From Puccinia triticina (lineage: Eukaryota; Basidiomycota; Pucciniomycetes; Pucciniales; Pucciniaceae): DNA of 64,000 bases. The translations under genes and the position numbers were made by a program. Location of the stretch: positions 2,347,501 to 2,411,500 of the forward strand of contig NC_070560.1 of the NCBI RefSeq assembly GCF_026914185.1. The letters run 5' to 3'. The notes under the pieces were generated by a model that did no database searches, was not told the DNA's origin, and saw nothing but the letters and a program-made list of their open reading frames with translations. Position 1 is the first letter of the stretch; each line of letters begins with the position of its first letter. Positions 10,440 through 22,022 of the stretch are shown here, in pieces.

Positions 10440-12378
10440 CTTTATTTCTGTACCAGGTACCCCAAATCTGTGCAATCTGGTGCGCCAAAACCACCCAGCC
10501 ATTTTTGGCATTATCAGACAAGTCCCTCAAGGCAATCCTCCATCCTACAGTTTTCAAGTTCATGCCTTCAGATAAGGTTGTATTGCAATCTGTCCATATG
10601 CTCTACATGGCTGTTCAAGATGGTTACCAGAGAGAATTAATTGCAAGTAGCCTTTTTTTCTTTCCCTCTATCTTTGAGTGTGTATTCAATCATACAAAAT
10701 TTTGTCCGTTTCCTTTCATAATAACCCTCTCTAGAAACACCAAGGTGTGATTTACATTGAGGAAGACGCATGGCAATCACCCAATGGATTTGATATCCTT
10801 GGGGTTGTTATTTATTGTATGGTCAATCTTGGCAACATTAAAATACATCTTGAGGCAATGCCTCTTGATTTTGTCCAGCTGGAACCCATTCGGATGAGGA
10901 CAATGAAATAGTGAAAGCGGATTCAGCTTTTCAGCCAGAAGATTTGGAGCCAGAGCTCACTCTTGAAGAACTCAACAATTTAATTGACAAGGATGAAGAC
11001 ACTGATATTTACACGACTGCAATTTGCCGAGAAACTCTGGCTAAGGTGGGTTGTCTTTCCTCAAACACAAAGTTTTTGTTCTGATTTGTTTTGTCACTTT
11101 GCTCTCCTATTTTTAGTTCCGCGCAGTTGCTCAAAAACTTTGTAAATCACCAAATTTGAAGAGTGAATTTGCCGAGCTCTGCAGAAACATTGATTGTGAA
11201 AAGCCTCATAGCATTGTTCAAGATGTTTGCACAAGGTGTAACTCAACCTTGAATCAGTTGGTTAGCATTCTTAGATTGCAGAAGGCAATGTAATTATTGA
11301 TTCCATATTATTTTCTCTTGCTTGACAATGACATTAATGTGAAACTGACAGTCTGGTATGGCAGAAGGACAAGAAGCTTGGGTTGCATTGGAAATATCAC
11401 ATAAATTCCATTGACATCCAACTAGCCAAAGACTTGGTAGCAATACTCCAGGTTTTCTATGATCAAACACTTCAAGTATTGACACATGGATTGGCTTTTT
11501 GGACTCATATCATAGTATTCATCAATGATATTACCAACATGCTTTCAAATGTAATCAAAGGATGTGACAATGATTACCTGCCAGCACTCCGAAATGCTTG
11601 TTGAGTTGGCCTTAAGCTGACCAGCAAGTACTATACGCTGACTGACTGTTTGCCTTTGTTTCAAATTGCCATGGGTAAGCCTCCAATTAAATCATTTCTA
11701 ATTTTGCCATGGATGAATGAACAGACCATGATTTCTTTTGTGCTGATTTAGTACTGCATCAATCTGTGAGCCTGTGTCTCTTATGTGACAGCAGGACACA
11801 AGAAAAATGGGTGGGCACTGCTTGGATTTCTTGGGATAGATAAAGAAATAACAAACAGTAAGAGAGAGAGAGATAGAAAGAAAGAGATGATCTGAGGGAT
11901 GATAATCAAGGTTCTGTTGTCCTTTAGGTGGGAACTAACATCCACTAGCAATGCTACTCCTTAAGGGAGTGCTGCAAAGCTGTGCCAGAGATTGCATCAG
12001 CCTCTTCTCACAATGGAAATGTGGAAGGTATCTGAATTAGACAAGTCTAATCAGCCACAATTTTTAGACTTATCTGTGGATAGTCAAGGTTCTTTAAAGG
12101 GAAACCTATGTGGTATGTTACTGACAAAAACCACAGAAAAAGAAGGATATGCAATCAGAGGGATCCTTGGGATAAGAGGTCTGGATATATGATGACCTGT
12201 GATCAAAAGCAAAGAGCAAATTGAAACAGGGAGAGAAGCAGTCAAGAGAAACAGAGTTCAATCTGGATAAAAAAGGTCAGTGAGAGAGGGAACCTACTGT
12301 CAATATCTGGTGTTGATACTGGGAGCTAAGCGGCCTCTGTGGGTGTAGAGGTAGTATATGTTGGTACACCTCACACCT

Positions 12379-12450
12379 GTGGATATAGCTCAACGGTAGA
12401 GCAACCCAGCATGCATCGGGGAGATCCGAGTTCGATTCCCCCTGTCCGCA
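12379..12450 (+). tRNA. tRNA-like sequence 1 (anticodon not assignable)
   Basis: A 72-nt cloverleaf can be drawn: acceptor GTGGATA against TGTCCGC (with G-U pairs), D stem GCTC/GAGC, and a T loop TTCGATT. TAGCTCAACGG fits the internal A box. The B box is GAGTTCGATTCC, one or two bases off. The anticodon stem has two mismatches, the base before the anticodon is not T, and the T stem is poor in this copy. It is therefore more likely a tRNA pseudogene or tRNA-derived repeat than a working gene. Confidence 0.4.
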
Positions 12451-12603
12451 CTATTCTTTTTACTCGCTCTACAGGTTATGAGCCCAGCGCTATAGGCAGC
12501 TGCGTACCTGGGATGAGCCTCTGGGAGGATTAGTGGGCTCTGTCACCGGTGTAGGTGTACAGGGGGTGTGTAGAGGTAGTATATGTTGGTACACCTCACA
12601 CCT

Positions 12604-12675
12604 GTGGATATAGCTCAACGGTAGAGCAACCCAGCATGCATCGGGGAGATGCGGGTTCGATTCCCCCTGTCCGCA
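12604..12675 (+). tRNA. tRNA-like sequence 2 (anticodon not assignable)
   Basis: This is the second copy of the 72-nt sequence. Its T stem is better (GCGGG against CCCCC) and the B box GGTTCGATTCC is a perfect consensus, with A box TAGCTCAACGG. By position the anticodon would be ATG, but the centre of the loop, CATGCA, could be read in other registers and base 33 is not T. It may keep RNA polymerase III promoter activity even if no functional tRNA is made. Confidence 0.45.
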
Positions 12676-13805
12676 CTATTCCTTTTACTCGCTCTACAGT
12701 GGGTGATCCTGGGGTTTGTCCTGAAGGTGTTCTGTGGTCCTGGTTGGCTGGTAGGCTGATGTCTGAAGTCTGTGGATCCTCCTGCTGCATAGGAGATCCT
12801 GACTTCGAAAATTTTCACACTTTGCTTACATAATTACATATGTAAAAGTGGTTGGAGCGCCTGGTAGCGCTTACACATCACTGCTGCGCATGCGCGCCAC
12901 AACTCAAGAACTCTATGAAGGAGTAGAGTTATTGGAAATTGGTAAGTTTTAACTAGGGTTAAAATTACATGAGAAAACAGAATCTGAAGTCAAATCAAGG
13001 TTAAACTTTAAGGTAAAAAAGATATAAAGTAATTTAGATATAATGAAGTAGAAAAAGGCAGACTTGAGGCCAGCTGCGCTGACTCCAAGGCTGACACCAT
13101 CATTCAAAGATGAATACTTCAAGATAGCAGGATGGGAGGACGGCTGGATTGACAAGGCTCTGAGAATCACCTGGGAGATTTTTGATGTACATTACAAGCC
13201 TTTGCAAAATGTTCCAGCCTCCACCAATCCACACAAAGCAACAAAAGTAAGATTGATTGGGCTTCAATCTATCAAACCTTTTCAAGATTTTCTAAAATTT
13301 TATCTACCCAGCCAAGGACTGGAAACATCATCCAATTGAGTGCTGCTATGGCGGCACAAGGTAATTCAGCGGCCAATCTGATTGAAACATGGCTAGCATC
13401 CGGTCTCACTTTTGATGAAGGTTCTCCTATTGATGCACTCAAATGGTGGATCAAGCAAAAAGCCACTGGTAAAACACATGGTGGGCTTGCACAAATGGCT
13501 CTTGACTTCTTGAGCTTCCCAGGTAATTTTTTCCTTGGATGATTCATTAGTGTGATACCAGAAAGCTGACATTTCTTTATATCCAACTTTCATATTATCT
13601 AGCAACATCCATTGATGTGAAACATGCATTCTCCTTTGGCCAACATTATGTAACCCAATCTCAATACCGTCTTAACTCAGTTTCCATTACTAGGGTTATA
13701 TCTGTTGCATTTTATTCCAAGAATAACCTGATTGAGAGGGGGGCTCTTAAAAAATGGAAGGATGGTCTCAAGGAAGAGCAAAAAAAAAGGGAAAGTGTCC
13801 TGTGA

Positions 13806-14676
13806 ACAGCAAAGGGTTGTTAGTTTTTTTGTTTTATAGTTATTTTTCCATTTCATGGTGTTTCTGCTGCTAGATATAGTATACTAACATAGGTCAAAAT
13901 GAAAGTAAAAATAGTCTTTACTGGTCTTCCAAAGTTTTTGAACGTAAAAAAACAAAATGGTACCCGCGGTACCCGCAGGCGGGTGCCAGGTGCGGGTGTG
14001 GGTGTCTGTTTTGGGCAAAAAACGCGGGTGGTACCCGCACCCGCCGCGGGTACCTGGGTTCACTTGGTGATACTTATCTGGAATACAACCTCCTGTAAGT
14101 TGTACTTGGTAACCTGCTTGACAAGGGCTTGGGCTGAATCTGTAGACACCTTCAAGTTCAACTGGGCTTCACTTCGGATAATCAATCTGTTGACCTCAGA
14201 TGTAGTGTGAGTCTTGTCACAAGAAGGAGCTGAAGGCAAAGTTAATGGAGTAGGTTGAGCTGAAGCCACAGATGTGGGTGCAGCTTGCGGGACAAACAAG
14301 AGTTATTTGGCAGGAACCGGTGCTGCACTTTCCACTAGCGCGCTGGCGTATCCGGCATCAAATCCAATCGGTGGGTGTGTATTCCTGTTCTACTTAAGGA
14401 CCGCCAAGTTTGTGAGCCTAGGTGTGGCTGGCAATTGCCAATTCAAGTTGCTGCCAATGTGGCAAAATCACGTTCAATAAAATGCACATGTGTTTATAAT
14501 TGCCACTTTTTTGATGCTTGTTTGAAACAGTTTTGGGTGTGAGTTACGCAACAAAAAAAAAAGGGGGGGGGGGGGGGGGGGGGTTCCACATTCAAAAAAG
14601 GTTTGAAAAAATCTAAAAAAAAAACTCAGAAATCATTTATGCTTGTTGCCTGAGTCGGTTGTGGTGATTGCTGAGC
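13806..14676. other. no gene recognised; fragment of a GGGTACCCGC element
   Basis: Bases 13965-14056 are made of GGTACCCGC and GCGGGTG strings and look like a fragment of the element at 14677-15540. A minus-strand frame at 14060-14299 has plausible amino-acid content but no family I recognise. A G homopolymer of about 20 bases lies near 14565-14583. Confidence 0.45.
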
Positions 14677-15540
14677 TGGAGATGGCAACTTTGCACCCGT
14701 CGCGGGTACCTGCTATCCGCTGGCGGGTACCCGCCAACGGATGCGAGTGCTGGTGCGGGTGTCTGAGATTCCGGGAAAAAGCCGGCGGGTACCCGGGTAA
14801 TTAAATGCACACCCGCAGACACCCACCCACTTCTTTGACCGGGAGGCCGGATCCCTTCCGGTTGCCGAGGTTGTACAACCTTGGCAGCCAGAAAACTCCT
14901 CCCTGTCACCGAGGTCATACAACCTCTTCGACCAGGGGGGTCCGGTCGCCGGGGCTATATCTCGGCGACCAGAAGGAAATCCTCCTGGTCGCAGAGGTTA
15001 TACAGCCTCGGCGAGCAAGAGAAAATCCACCTGGTCCGAGAGGTTATACAGCCTCGGCGACCAGAAGGAAATTCTTTTGGTCGCAGAGTTTACACATCCT
15101 CGGCGACCAAGAGGGAATTCCTGGTTGCAGAGGCTATACAACCTCGATGGCCAGAATTAAATTCCTGGTTGCAGAGGCTACACAACCTCTGCGACCAGAC
15201 GGCAATATCCTGGTCGCAGAAGCTACACAGCCTCTGCGATCAGGCGGCAATATCCTGGTCGCAGAATTTATACAACCTCTGCAACCAGAAGGAAATTCTC
15301 CTGGTTGCAGAGGTCATAATGCAACCAGAAGGGTTTCCTTCTGGTCGCCCAAGCCATAAGGCCTCTTCGACCGGAAGGGATCGCTTCCGGTCGCCGAGGC
15401 AGGGGCGGGTACCCGCCCAGGCAGGCAGGTACCCGCCAACGAGTGCGGATGCGGATGCAGATGGCAGGAATTGGCCAAACAGACCAGCGGGTACCCGCAC
15501 CCGCGCGGACACCCGGGTGCAAAAGTGCCATCTCTAGAGC
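14677..15540. mobile_element. GC-rich TIR element with an internal ~46-bp tandem array
   Basis: The left end GGAGATGGCAACTTTGCACC and the complement of the right end (GAGATGGCACTTTTGCACC) are inverted copies. The direct repeat CTGAGC lies on both sides (14671-14676 and 15541-15546), compatible with a worn hAT-type 8-bp duplication. Subterminal zones repeat GCGGGTACCCGC. The interior (about 14860-15390) is a degenerate tandem array with the core GGTCGCAGAGGTTATACA and GCGACCAGAAGGAAAT. No transposase is present, so it would be mobilised in trans. Confidence 0.65.
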
Positions 15541-15546
15541 CTGAGC

Positions 15547-16211
15547 AGTGCACAATGTGGATGGCAAAGGTGGCGGTGGTGATGTCCGGGATATTGTTGA
15601 GAGAGTGTTGACTGTGCGTATTTAAGAGGGGTGGTAGCGGTTTGTCCCCCAGGCGATCTGGTTTTGTCCTACCCCCTGGGCCCTCCCTGTGAGCCCCCTA
15701 GCCACTTGGTTAGGCCCTCCCTAGAAATCTTTAACAACTTTTACACTTTTGCTTGTTGCTACGGCACAGCTGGAGGGTCATCCATAGGGCCTTTGGGCTT
15801 TTGGGGATTTTGAACTTTTGCTTGTGTTTGAACTACTGTGTATGCAATTTCTTTTGTTGGAATTTTGTAAAAAAAGAAAGAAAAAAACTTAGATCCACAG
15901 GTCTAGGATTTTACGGATTTGAGAAAGTGGGATATTTCCGGATTTTTATTTTGAATTTAGAAATTAACATTGCAATGAAAAAGAAGAATGCTAGATGTGA
16001 TTTGTGCAATGGAAGATGGAGAGAAATGCAATGGCCACATTTTAAACAAATGAAAAGCTTGACAGTAAATTTATAGGAAAAAAGTGTAACACTATTCATT
16101 TGGTGTATGGCATGATTCGTGACGGGAGAAGAAATTGGACAACTATATACCTAACCTCACAATAAATAGAAGTATGAAAATGAGTGTACAAGTTCTTACA
16201 AAATTTCTCCA
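15547..16211. other. no gene recognised
   Basis: Bases 15600-15790 are pyrimidine-rich with a possible TATTTAAGAG box. Bases 15820-16070 are AT-rich with an open frame that has no family resemblance. This stretch is also the downstream flank of the minus-strand gene ending at 16212. Confidence 0.4.
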
Positions 16212-18750
16212 TTATGTTGATTTAGTTTCTTCAAAATAAAGTAATGCCTGCTTAAATTTGTTGTGTAAATTTAATTTAGCAAATTCTGGGAACACCTTCT
16301 TGATTTCCAGTAATTCATCCACATTATCCGCATTACCAATCATGAATGATGCTAAGTGTTGTTGAACAGATAAATCCACTAGGTCTTCAAGCAAAGCCAG
16401 GCCTTCATGTTTTTCACGATCCCCTGAATTTGAGTACATTACAGTTGATTCACCTGCAAAGGAACATAACACCAAAAATAAGTATCTTAAAGGATTAGAA
16501 ACCATTTTCAATTTTGAAAGCTTACTATTCTCTGCTTTTTCTTTATTCTTGTCTTTTTCTTGGTTGTTAGGTCTGTTATTTTTGTTTTCTTTGCCCTTGT
16601 TTTTGCCTTTTCCTTGAGAGTTTTTGTTGTCTTTGTTCTCTGTTTCATTTACTCCATCCACTTTTTTGTGGTCCAAATCATCTTCTTTCCTGTCTATGTT
16701 TACTCTATTGTTTTCCAAATTCTCTGTTTTCCTGTCTAAATCCACTTTGTTGTTATTTGAATCTTCTTCAATGAAAATGTCTTTCCAATTTCCATCAGAG
16801 GTGACTTCTCTTGTTCTTTCATCTTGACCAGCTAATGTTAATTTGATTTTGGGAAAATCAGATAGCTGGAACATCTTTACAAGAGGCAAAGTTTCACAGC
16901 TCACCTGCTTCTCTTCCATCTTTATCCCCAGAAAACTCATTATCTGCAATCAAGATTTCATTTTTATCACCTTCCCCAGGGTCCATCAGATAAGTTCAAG
17001 TCCAGTTTTGTTTATTGATTTGTTTTAATTTATGATCCCCTTTCTACTCACTGTTTAATCTTTCATCCTCAAAGACTCCACCACCATCATTGTATTTTTT
17101 CATGACTGAATTTTGTTCTGTTGGTTGGAATTCCTGAGCAGTCATATCTTTTGGCTTGGACTTCTCTTGGGCAATACCTTTTTGTTTGTGTTCCTCTGGG
17201 TTTGTACCTTGTGATTTGGATTTCACTGGAGTCATATTGTTTGAGTTGAATTTCTTGGGGTTGATATCTTCTGAATTGGATTTATCTGGTGTGACAACTT
17301 CTAATTTCTTCCAAAAATTACATTAGATTCAATTGGGTGAAATAAAACTACACGAGAGAGAAATTTCACCTGGAAGAATCTCATTTTGTTTGGTTGAGAA
17401 AACTTTATTTTCCTTTGCAGGCTGAGTAAATCTAGTGGTTTCAACTCCTTCCTTTTTTGCTGTCATCAACCCCTCATGGGTTTTCTTTTGGTCTGTGAGA
17501 GCATCATGGTTAGTAGTAGTTATCAAATTATCAAATCAGTTTAGAATAGCAGTTGTTTTTATGTAGTACTAATTTATCAAAGTTACTCACAATCATCCTG
17601 GGTAGGATTAATATCTGTAGGTGTTTTGATTGGGGAATCAGAGGAGGTTGGTGTTGTTTGTTTCAAACCTTTGTTTCCAGAACTAGTTGGTGGCTTGCGG
17701 TCTTTCCGAAGTACAAATTCCCAAAGTCTGCTCCAAGCATTCCTAATTTTTTCCCAAAACCTTTGAAATATATTTTTTTGATCTTTGATAGACTTTGCAT
17801 CTGAAGATTTTGGTTTTGGTGCCCCACATTCAATTTTGGTGTTTTAAGCAAGATCATGAGTGTTATTCTATAAAATATGACTGCACCTTCCGTAAAATGA
17901 TAATTCAGAATACTTACCAGGTGCTTGACCTGAATTCAAAAATGAGTTTGGTTTTGCTATTGATCGTGTCTCACCAGAAGCCTCATGGGTAGCCTTTGCA
18001 TTTTGATCTACTTAATTATTTATTGTCAATACTCGATCAGTTTCAGATACAAACATACATATTACTAGCAGGCTGGACTCACACATACTATTCTCATTCC
18101 CAGTGTTAGAAAATGATTCTACTTTCACCGGCAATGGAGTTGTGATGTGATGAGTTTTATCTTTTCCAGTTAATTTCTTTATTGCAAAAGAGGAGCTTAC
18201 TACGTCCCTCCTCTTTTCCTACGGCTACCGAAGTTTGACCTGAAAACTCTGCAATTGAGAAGTTGAATGGAGGTGTTTTTAGATAACCACCAGAGACCCT
18301 GAAAAACAACATGACTAACGATTTGGGCCCTGAAGACCACGCAAGGCGTCCGCATCGGTTGCAGCTAATCTTTGGCCTTTGTTGATTTGGTAAGGTGAGA
18401 GGTGATAAGCGCTATGATCGGTTATGGGCAACTTCCTCTTGAATATACAGCACTAACCTTTATCAGAAGCTGTCGCAGCGCCTGAAAAGTAAAAATTGTG
18501 GGTTGTCAAAATGAAATAAAAAGTGAAAAGGCGCGACTGATCTGTTGTATCACTCAATAGAGTGATCAGATGACAAGATTGACATACTTTCTAAGAGTTC
18601 TGATCTCTTTCTTAGCCAGTGGCGGTAGGAGTCTGCATCAACTTCTTCAGCTTCCCTTGTCATTAGGGGCTTCGAGAGCGAAGCTGGATGCGCAAAAATC
18701 CTGTGGAAATGTACAATCTGGAAGGCAATTAAGAACCGGGCTAACAACAT
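16212..18750 (-). CDS. secreted multi-exon protein with all phase-1 introns (family member 1)
   Basis: My model has ten exons: 18750-18588, 18481-18458, 18199-18089, 18007-17918, 17800-17591, 17492-17370, 17300-17052, 16943-16905, 16831-16526 and 16453-16212, giving 518 residues. The eight internal exons are 24, 111, 90, 210, 123, 249, 39 and 306 nt, and all nine introns are phase 1 with GT-AG ends. Residues 1-20 are a signal peptide ending A|HP. The motif SLSKPLMTRE follows, then HWLRKR, a second basic site near the end of exon 1. Exon 5 encodes an amphipathic stretch with FWEKIRNAWSRLWEF. Exon 7 is three diverged 20-codon repeats. Exon 9 is charged and full of N, K, D and E. The protein should be secreted. 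Its function is unknown, and effector is an inference. The acceptor of exon 3 is the least certain. Confidence 0.75.
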
Positions 18751-19383
18751 GGCTAAGATTGATTGTTTTCAGCGGGGTTTCAATTGGATGGATTTGCTGA
18801 CAAGTGGGGGATTTGGGAGGAGGAGAATGGGGCAGCCAGGAATCCGAGGTGAAGAGTCACGTATCCCAACTTGTTTTCCTCTTCCCGTTGGAATGAATAA
18901 TAACTGACAGGCAGGTGTATCTCACCCTGGGTCTGATGATTTTTCAGGTGCTGTACATGAAGCATATATTTGCAATGTAGGTATGTTTTGGTCTCGGCAA
19001 ATCAACCTTCAGACAGTGTATTTGCCTTCCGATCGATAGAAGCAAATGCGGAGGCCAACCTCACATTTCGTCTCACTGACGTTACCGTTGGAAAGGACAA
19101 TGTCACACCGACAGCGAGCTAAAGTGTATCATCGACATTTATTAGAAGACCATTGGTTGCTAATGCTACGGCAGATGAGCTATTTCTACAAGCATCCACG
19201 CTGCTCACGGAGTGGTGCGCCTGACTGGAGCGGCGCGCTGACTGTGCGCTCTGCAGCACATGGTCTGTCTCCGCGCCGCTCACCCGTGCGGGCTACTGAG
19301 TCTGACGTGGCTAGGCTTATTTTGCTCACAGGATCCCATCTAAAGACGGCTCAGCGATTCAAGACATCTCCGTCCGCCAATCT

Positions 19384-19959
19384 TTGGTGATAGACCAGTG
19401 CTACGTCAAAGTGAGGACTTTCCATGAAGAAGGTTGGACTGAAAATCTTTATGCGACAGGCAAATGCAGCAATGACCCAGAAACCGGAAGACCCTTTGAA
19501 CCTGGCACTCTACGACCTGTGGGACTCAACAGGGCAGACATAATCCAGTCACACGGAGTAAACTCTCAGATGGGTTACGGTTTAGCATCGCACTATGGGC
19601 AAGGATTCCCGGCGCATTTTTCAGATCAAGTACCTAGACAACACTACGGTCACAGCGCTGGTGGACATTACGGGTCGCAACCTTTCAGCCACAATAATCG
19701 ACCTTTTGGCGACACAAGCAGGCAAAATAGGATGAATACTCGGAATTTTCAGCCAGAATTCAACCGTTCTTTCACGACGCCAAATCCTTATCATTTGACA
19801 GGAAGCAATTTCCATTCCTCTGCGCCCTACGCGTCGGCTAAATCCAGGAAGCGTTTCAAAGGTTACAATGGCCCCCCCAGAAATTTTGTGGACGATAGAG
19901 CAGCTAGGCCGGGCCCATCAGGCGACTCCCCTGGGCAGAGTGCCGTTGTCAAGAAGTAG
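19384..19959 (+). pseudogene. gag-like ORF of the DIRS-type element (C-terminal part)
   Basis: The frame encodes 191 residues rich in H, Y, G, S and N. Its start codon here is TTG, so the true start lies upstream, probably in the frame covering 19046-19390 after a shift. The content (GHYGSQPF, FRKRFKGYNG-like basic tail) suits a nucleic-acid-binding structural protein. No zinc knuckle is seen. Position before RT supports a gag role. The assignment rests mostly on position. Confidence 0.45.
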
Positions 19960-20383
19960 GTAAATCTCTTGTTTTTGCTTTCCTTTTTTGTTCCAGCATT
20001 ATTTTCTTTCCCCGTTTTTGCTATGCCTCTCACATCGACAAAACGTTTATCAAGTATCTGAATTATCGGGTGCACCCCCCTGACCGGGTTTTTCTCGCTG
20101 CATTACAGTGTTAGAGGACCAGCTCTTCTGGTCATGTTGTTTTTGTTTCTCTGGTTTCTCAGGTCGATTCTTTGAGAGTAACCGAGACGGTCCCTGACAC
20201 ACAACTATCATAGATCGTAATATTGCATATTGGTTTGTAATACAATATGTTATTACAGTTTCCCGCATTCTTTCCTTGTAGGGTGTGTTCATACATGTTT
20301 ATAATTTATTAAACCGTTATCATGTAACTTCTGGATTGCACAATGGAAATTGATTTGTTTCTTACCAAATTTGGTTCAATTGC

Positions 20384-21450
20384 TTGTTTTTGCTCCACAG
20401 AACCATCGGCCATTCTTGGCCTTTGTTGGTGTCTTGCGAGATGAACATCCCTCAATGGAGATCTGCTTTGACTGACGCCGGCTTGCTCCCGGAGCTAGAA
20501 GAGATTCTTTCTGGATTCGCCATGGGTTTTATACCAGTACACACGTCGGGCGACTTCACACCGGACAGTCATTCATCGGCGATAGAAGCAGAGGAGAAGA
20601 TCCAGAAATCAATTGATACCGAAGTGGAGGCACGACGGATGTTCGGGCCTTTCACTCATGAAGAAGTCGCGAGCAGGTTCGCATTCTTTCGGACCAGTCC
20701 TTTGGGCTCGGTTATGAATGCTGATGGGAAGATACGGCCCATAAACGATCTATCTTACCCTCGGAACAATGAGAATATCCCGTCAGTCAATTCCTTCGTT
20801 GACAAATACGACTTTGTCACCACGTGGGACGATTTTTGAGTTGTCTCGACCTTCCTCAAGCATCAGGTAGAGCCACTAGAGCTAGCCATTTTTGATTGGG
20901 AAAAGGCTTATCGTCAAATACCAACACGGCCATCTCAATGGCCTTTTCTCATGGTAAAAGACTTGAAAGGAGGCATATACATGGACATGCGGATAACGTT
21001 TGGCGGAGTGGCGGGCTGTGGTTCTTTCGGTAAACCGGCCGATGCTTGGAAACGACTCATGGAATCTGAGTTCGACGTGGTGCAGGTTTTTTGATGGATG
21101 GATGATAATATGTTCGTCAAGCGTAAATCTTCCAGCTGCAAAATTATGGACATAGTGGACCGCTCTGTGATCCTCGGCGTCGCGACGAAAAAAGAAAAGT
21201 GCTTGGAATTCATGGACGAACAGAAATATATTGGTTTCATTTGGAACGGCGCTAGGAGATCTGTTCGGCTACCAGACAACAAGTTGCAAGAACGCATTGA
21301 GCAGATAAATACTTTTCTCAGAGTTTAAATTCAAAGAGGTGGAAATCCTAGCAGGTCGACTGAACCATACATCTTATGTCTTACCGCAACTACGGTGTTA
21401 CTTAAGGAGTTTGTATAGGTGGATGACTCAGTGGAAACGCATGTGGGCAC
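20384..21450 (+). pseudogene. reverse transcriptase of the DIRS-type element, with stops
   Basis: The palm begins around 20700 with SPLGSVMNADGKIRPI and continues through FDWEKAYRQIP near 20895 and FGGVAGCGSFGKPA near 21010. The catalytic box reads WMDDNMF near 21095. TGA codons at 20837-20839 and 21092-21094 and a shift near 21328 break the frame. The tail ends in QWKRMWA at 21450, exactly where the LTR element is inserted, and the missing continuation resumes at 35191. RT would copy the element's RNA into DNA. Confidence 0.8.
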
Positions 21451-21807
21451 TGTAAGCTCTTGATACGGAGAGCTTCACTGGGACGAGGGGCGAGGACGAG
21501 GGGCGAGGGGACGAGGGCGAGGGCGAGGGCACGAGGGCGCAGAACAGTTCTAGAACCTCTGTTTGAATTGCAAAGGGGGGGGGGAACAGCTAGCTTGGGG
21601 GAAGTCTCAGTACTTCCCTGCTTCATACAACCATTGAGAAAGAGGGAAAAGGAAAGGGGGTTTTGCTCACCTAGCTCAGGGGAAGTCTCAGTACTTCCCT
21701 GCCGAGCTAAGAGAGGTGGGACTGGAAGGACTAAGTACAGCGCTCAGTGGTGGCTTGTAATATCCCTTGTGATACTTCCTCTGAGTTCGCGGAAGCCGCG
21801 GCTCACA
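21451..21807 (-). repeat. LTR of the gag-only element (3' LTR by gag direction)
   Basis: It is 357 bp, TG...CA, with an internal GAGGGCGAGG simple repeat, a G run and two GGGGAAGTCTCAGTACTTCC segments. The partner copy carries the same segments. Confidence 0.85.
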
Positions 21808-22022
21808 TACCCCCCACCTATAAAAGATGACTATGGGGGTGGTGTCAATTCTTGAAGGTGGCTGGCCCTGAAAGGTGGAGTGAATGCTTTGGTGGGTGTT
21901 TGGAGCGCAGGCTTTGGCCATGTATGACTCAGCTTGATTTGCATGGCGGTTGAGTAGCGTTGAGCAGTGTCTTGTTGTGGTGGAAGGGCGCAGCGTTGGC
22001 TGTCTCAAAGGTTAGTAAAGAA

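Larger units (their letters stand above)
12344..12698 (+). repeat. direct duplication of a 130-bp unit containing a tRNA-like sequence
   Basis: Units 12344-12473 and 12569-12698 are the same length and nearly identical, with a period of 225 bp and a 95-bp spacer. Each begins TGTAGAG and ends CTCTACA. The insert is missing at this place from LTR copies A and C. Confidence 0.8.
11765..13096. mobile_element. solo LTR, copy B, inside the hAT transposase
   Basis: The ends are TGTGAGCCTGTGTCTC and AAGGCTGACA, the same family as copies A and C. The flanks are CAATC (11760-11764) and CCATC (13097-13101), a 5-bp duplication with one mismatch. Removing it brings the two halves of the hAT reading frame together. 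It is longer than copy C because it carries a duplicated tRNA-like unit at 12344-12698. The LTR is younger than the hAT element it interrupts. Confidence 0.85.
10440..13805 (+). pseudogene. hAT-family transposase, spliced, broken and split by an LTR
   Basis: Pieces of one hAT transposase can be followed in order. Bases 10460-10640 give a segment with CAKTTQPF and a following L..I..LY pattern typical of the N-terminal part. Bases 10890-11045 give an acidic linker ending at a GTGGGT donor. Bases 11118-11290 carry VQDVCTRCNST, the family's TRWNST block. Bases 11365-11690 carry the helical part with KLTSKYYTL, interrupted by a TGA near 11602. Bases 13097-13250 give HPSFKDEYF with GWEDGWI. Bases 13420-13805 give the C-terminal dimerisation region (ALKWWIKQK, SIDVKHAFSFG). 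The solo LTR at 11765-13096 sits between the KYY and HPSFK parts. The enzyme would cut and paste DNA, but this copy cannot. Confidence 0.85.

Noticed and set aside
14805..15537. Long plus- and minus-strand open frames of 90-218 codons
   Set aside because: They are by-products of the ~46-bp tandem array and have the array's period, with no domain or splice context.
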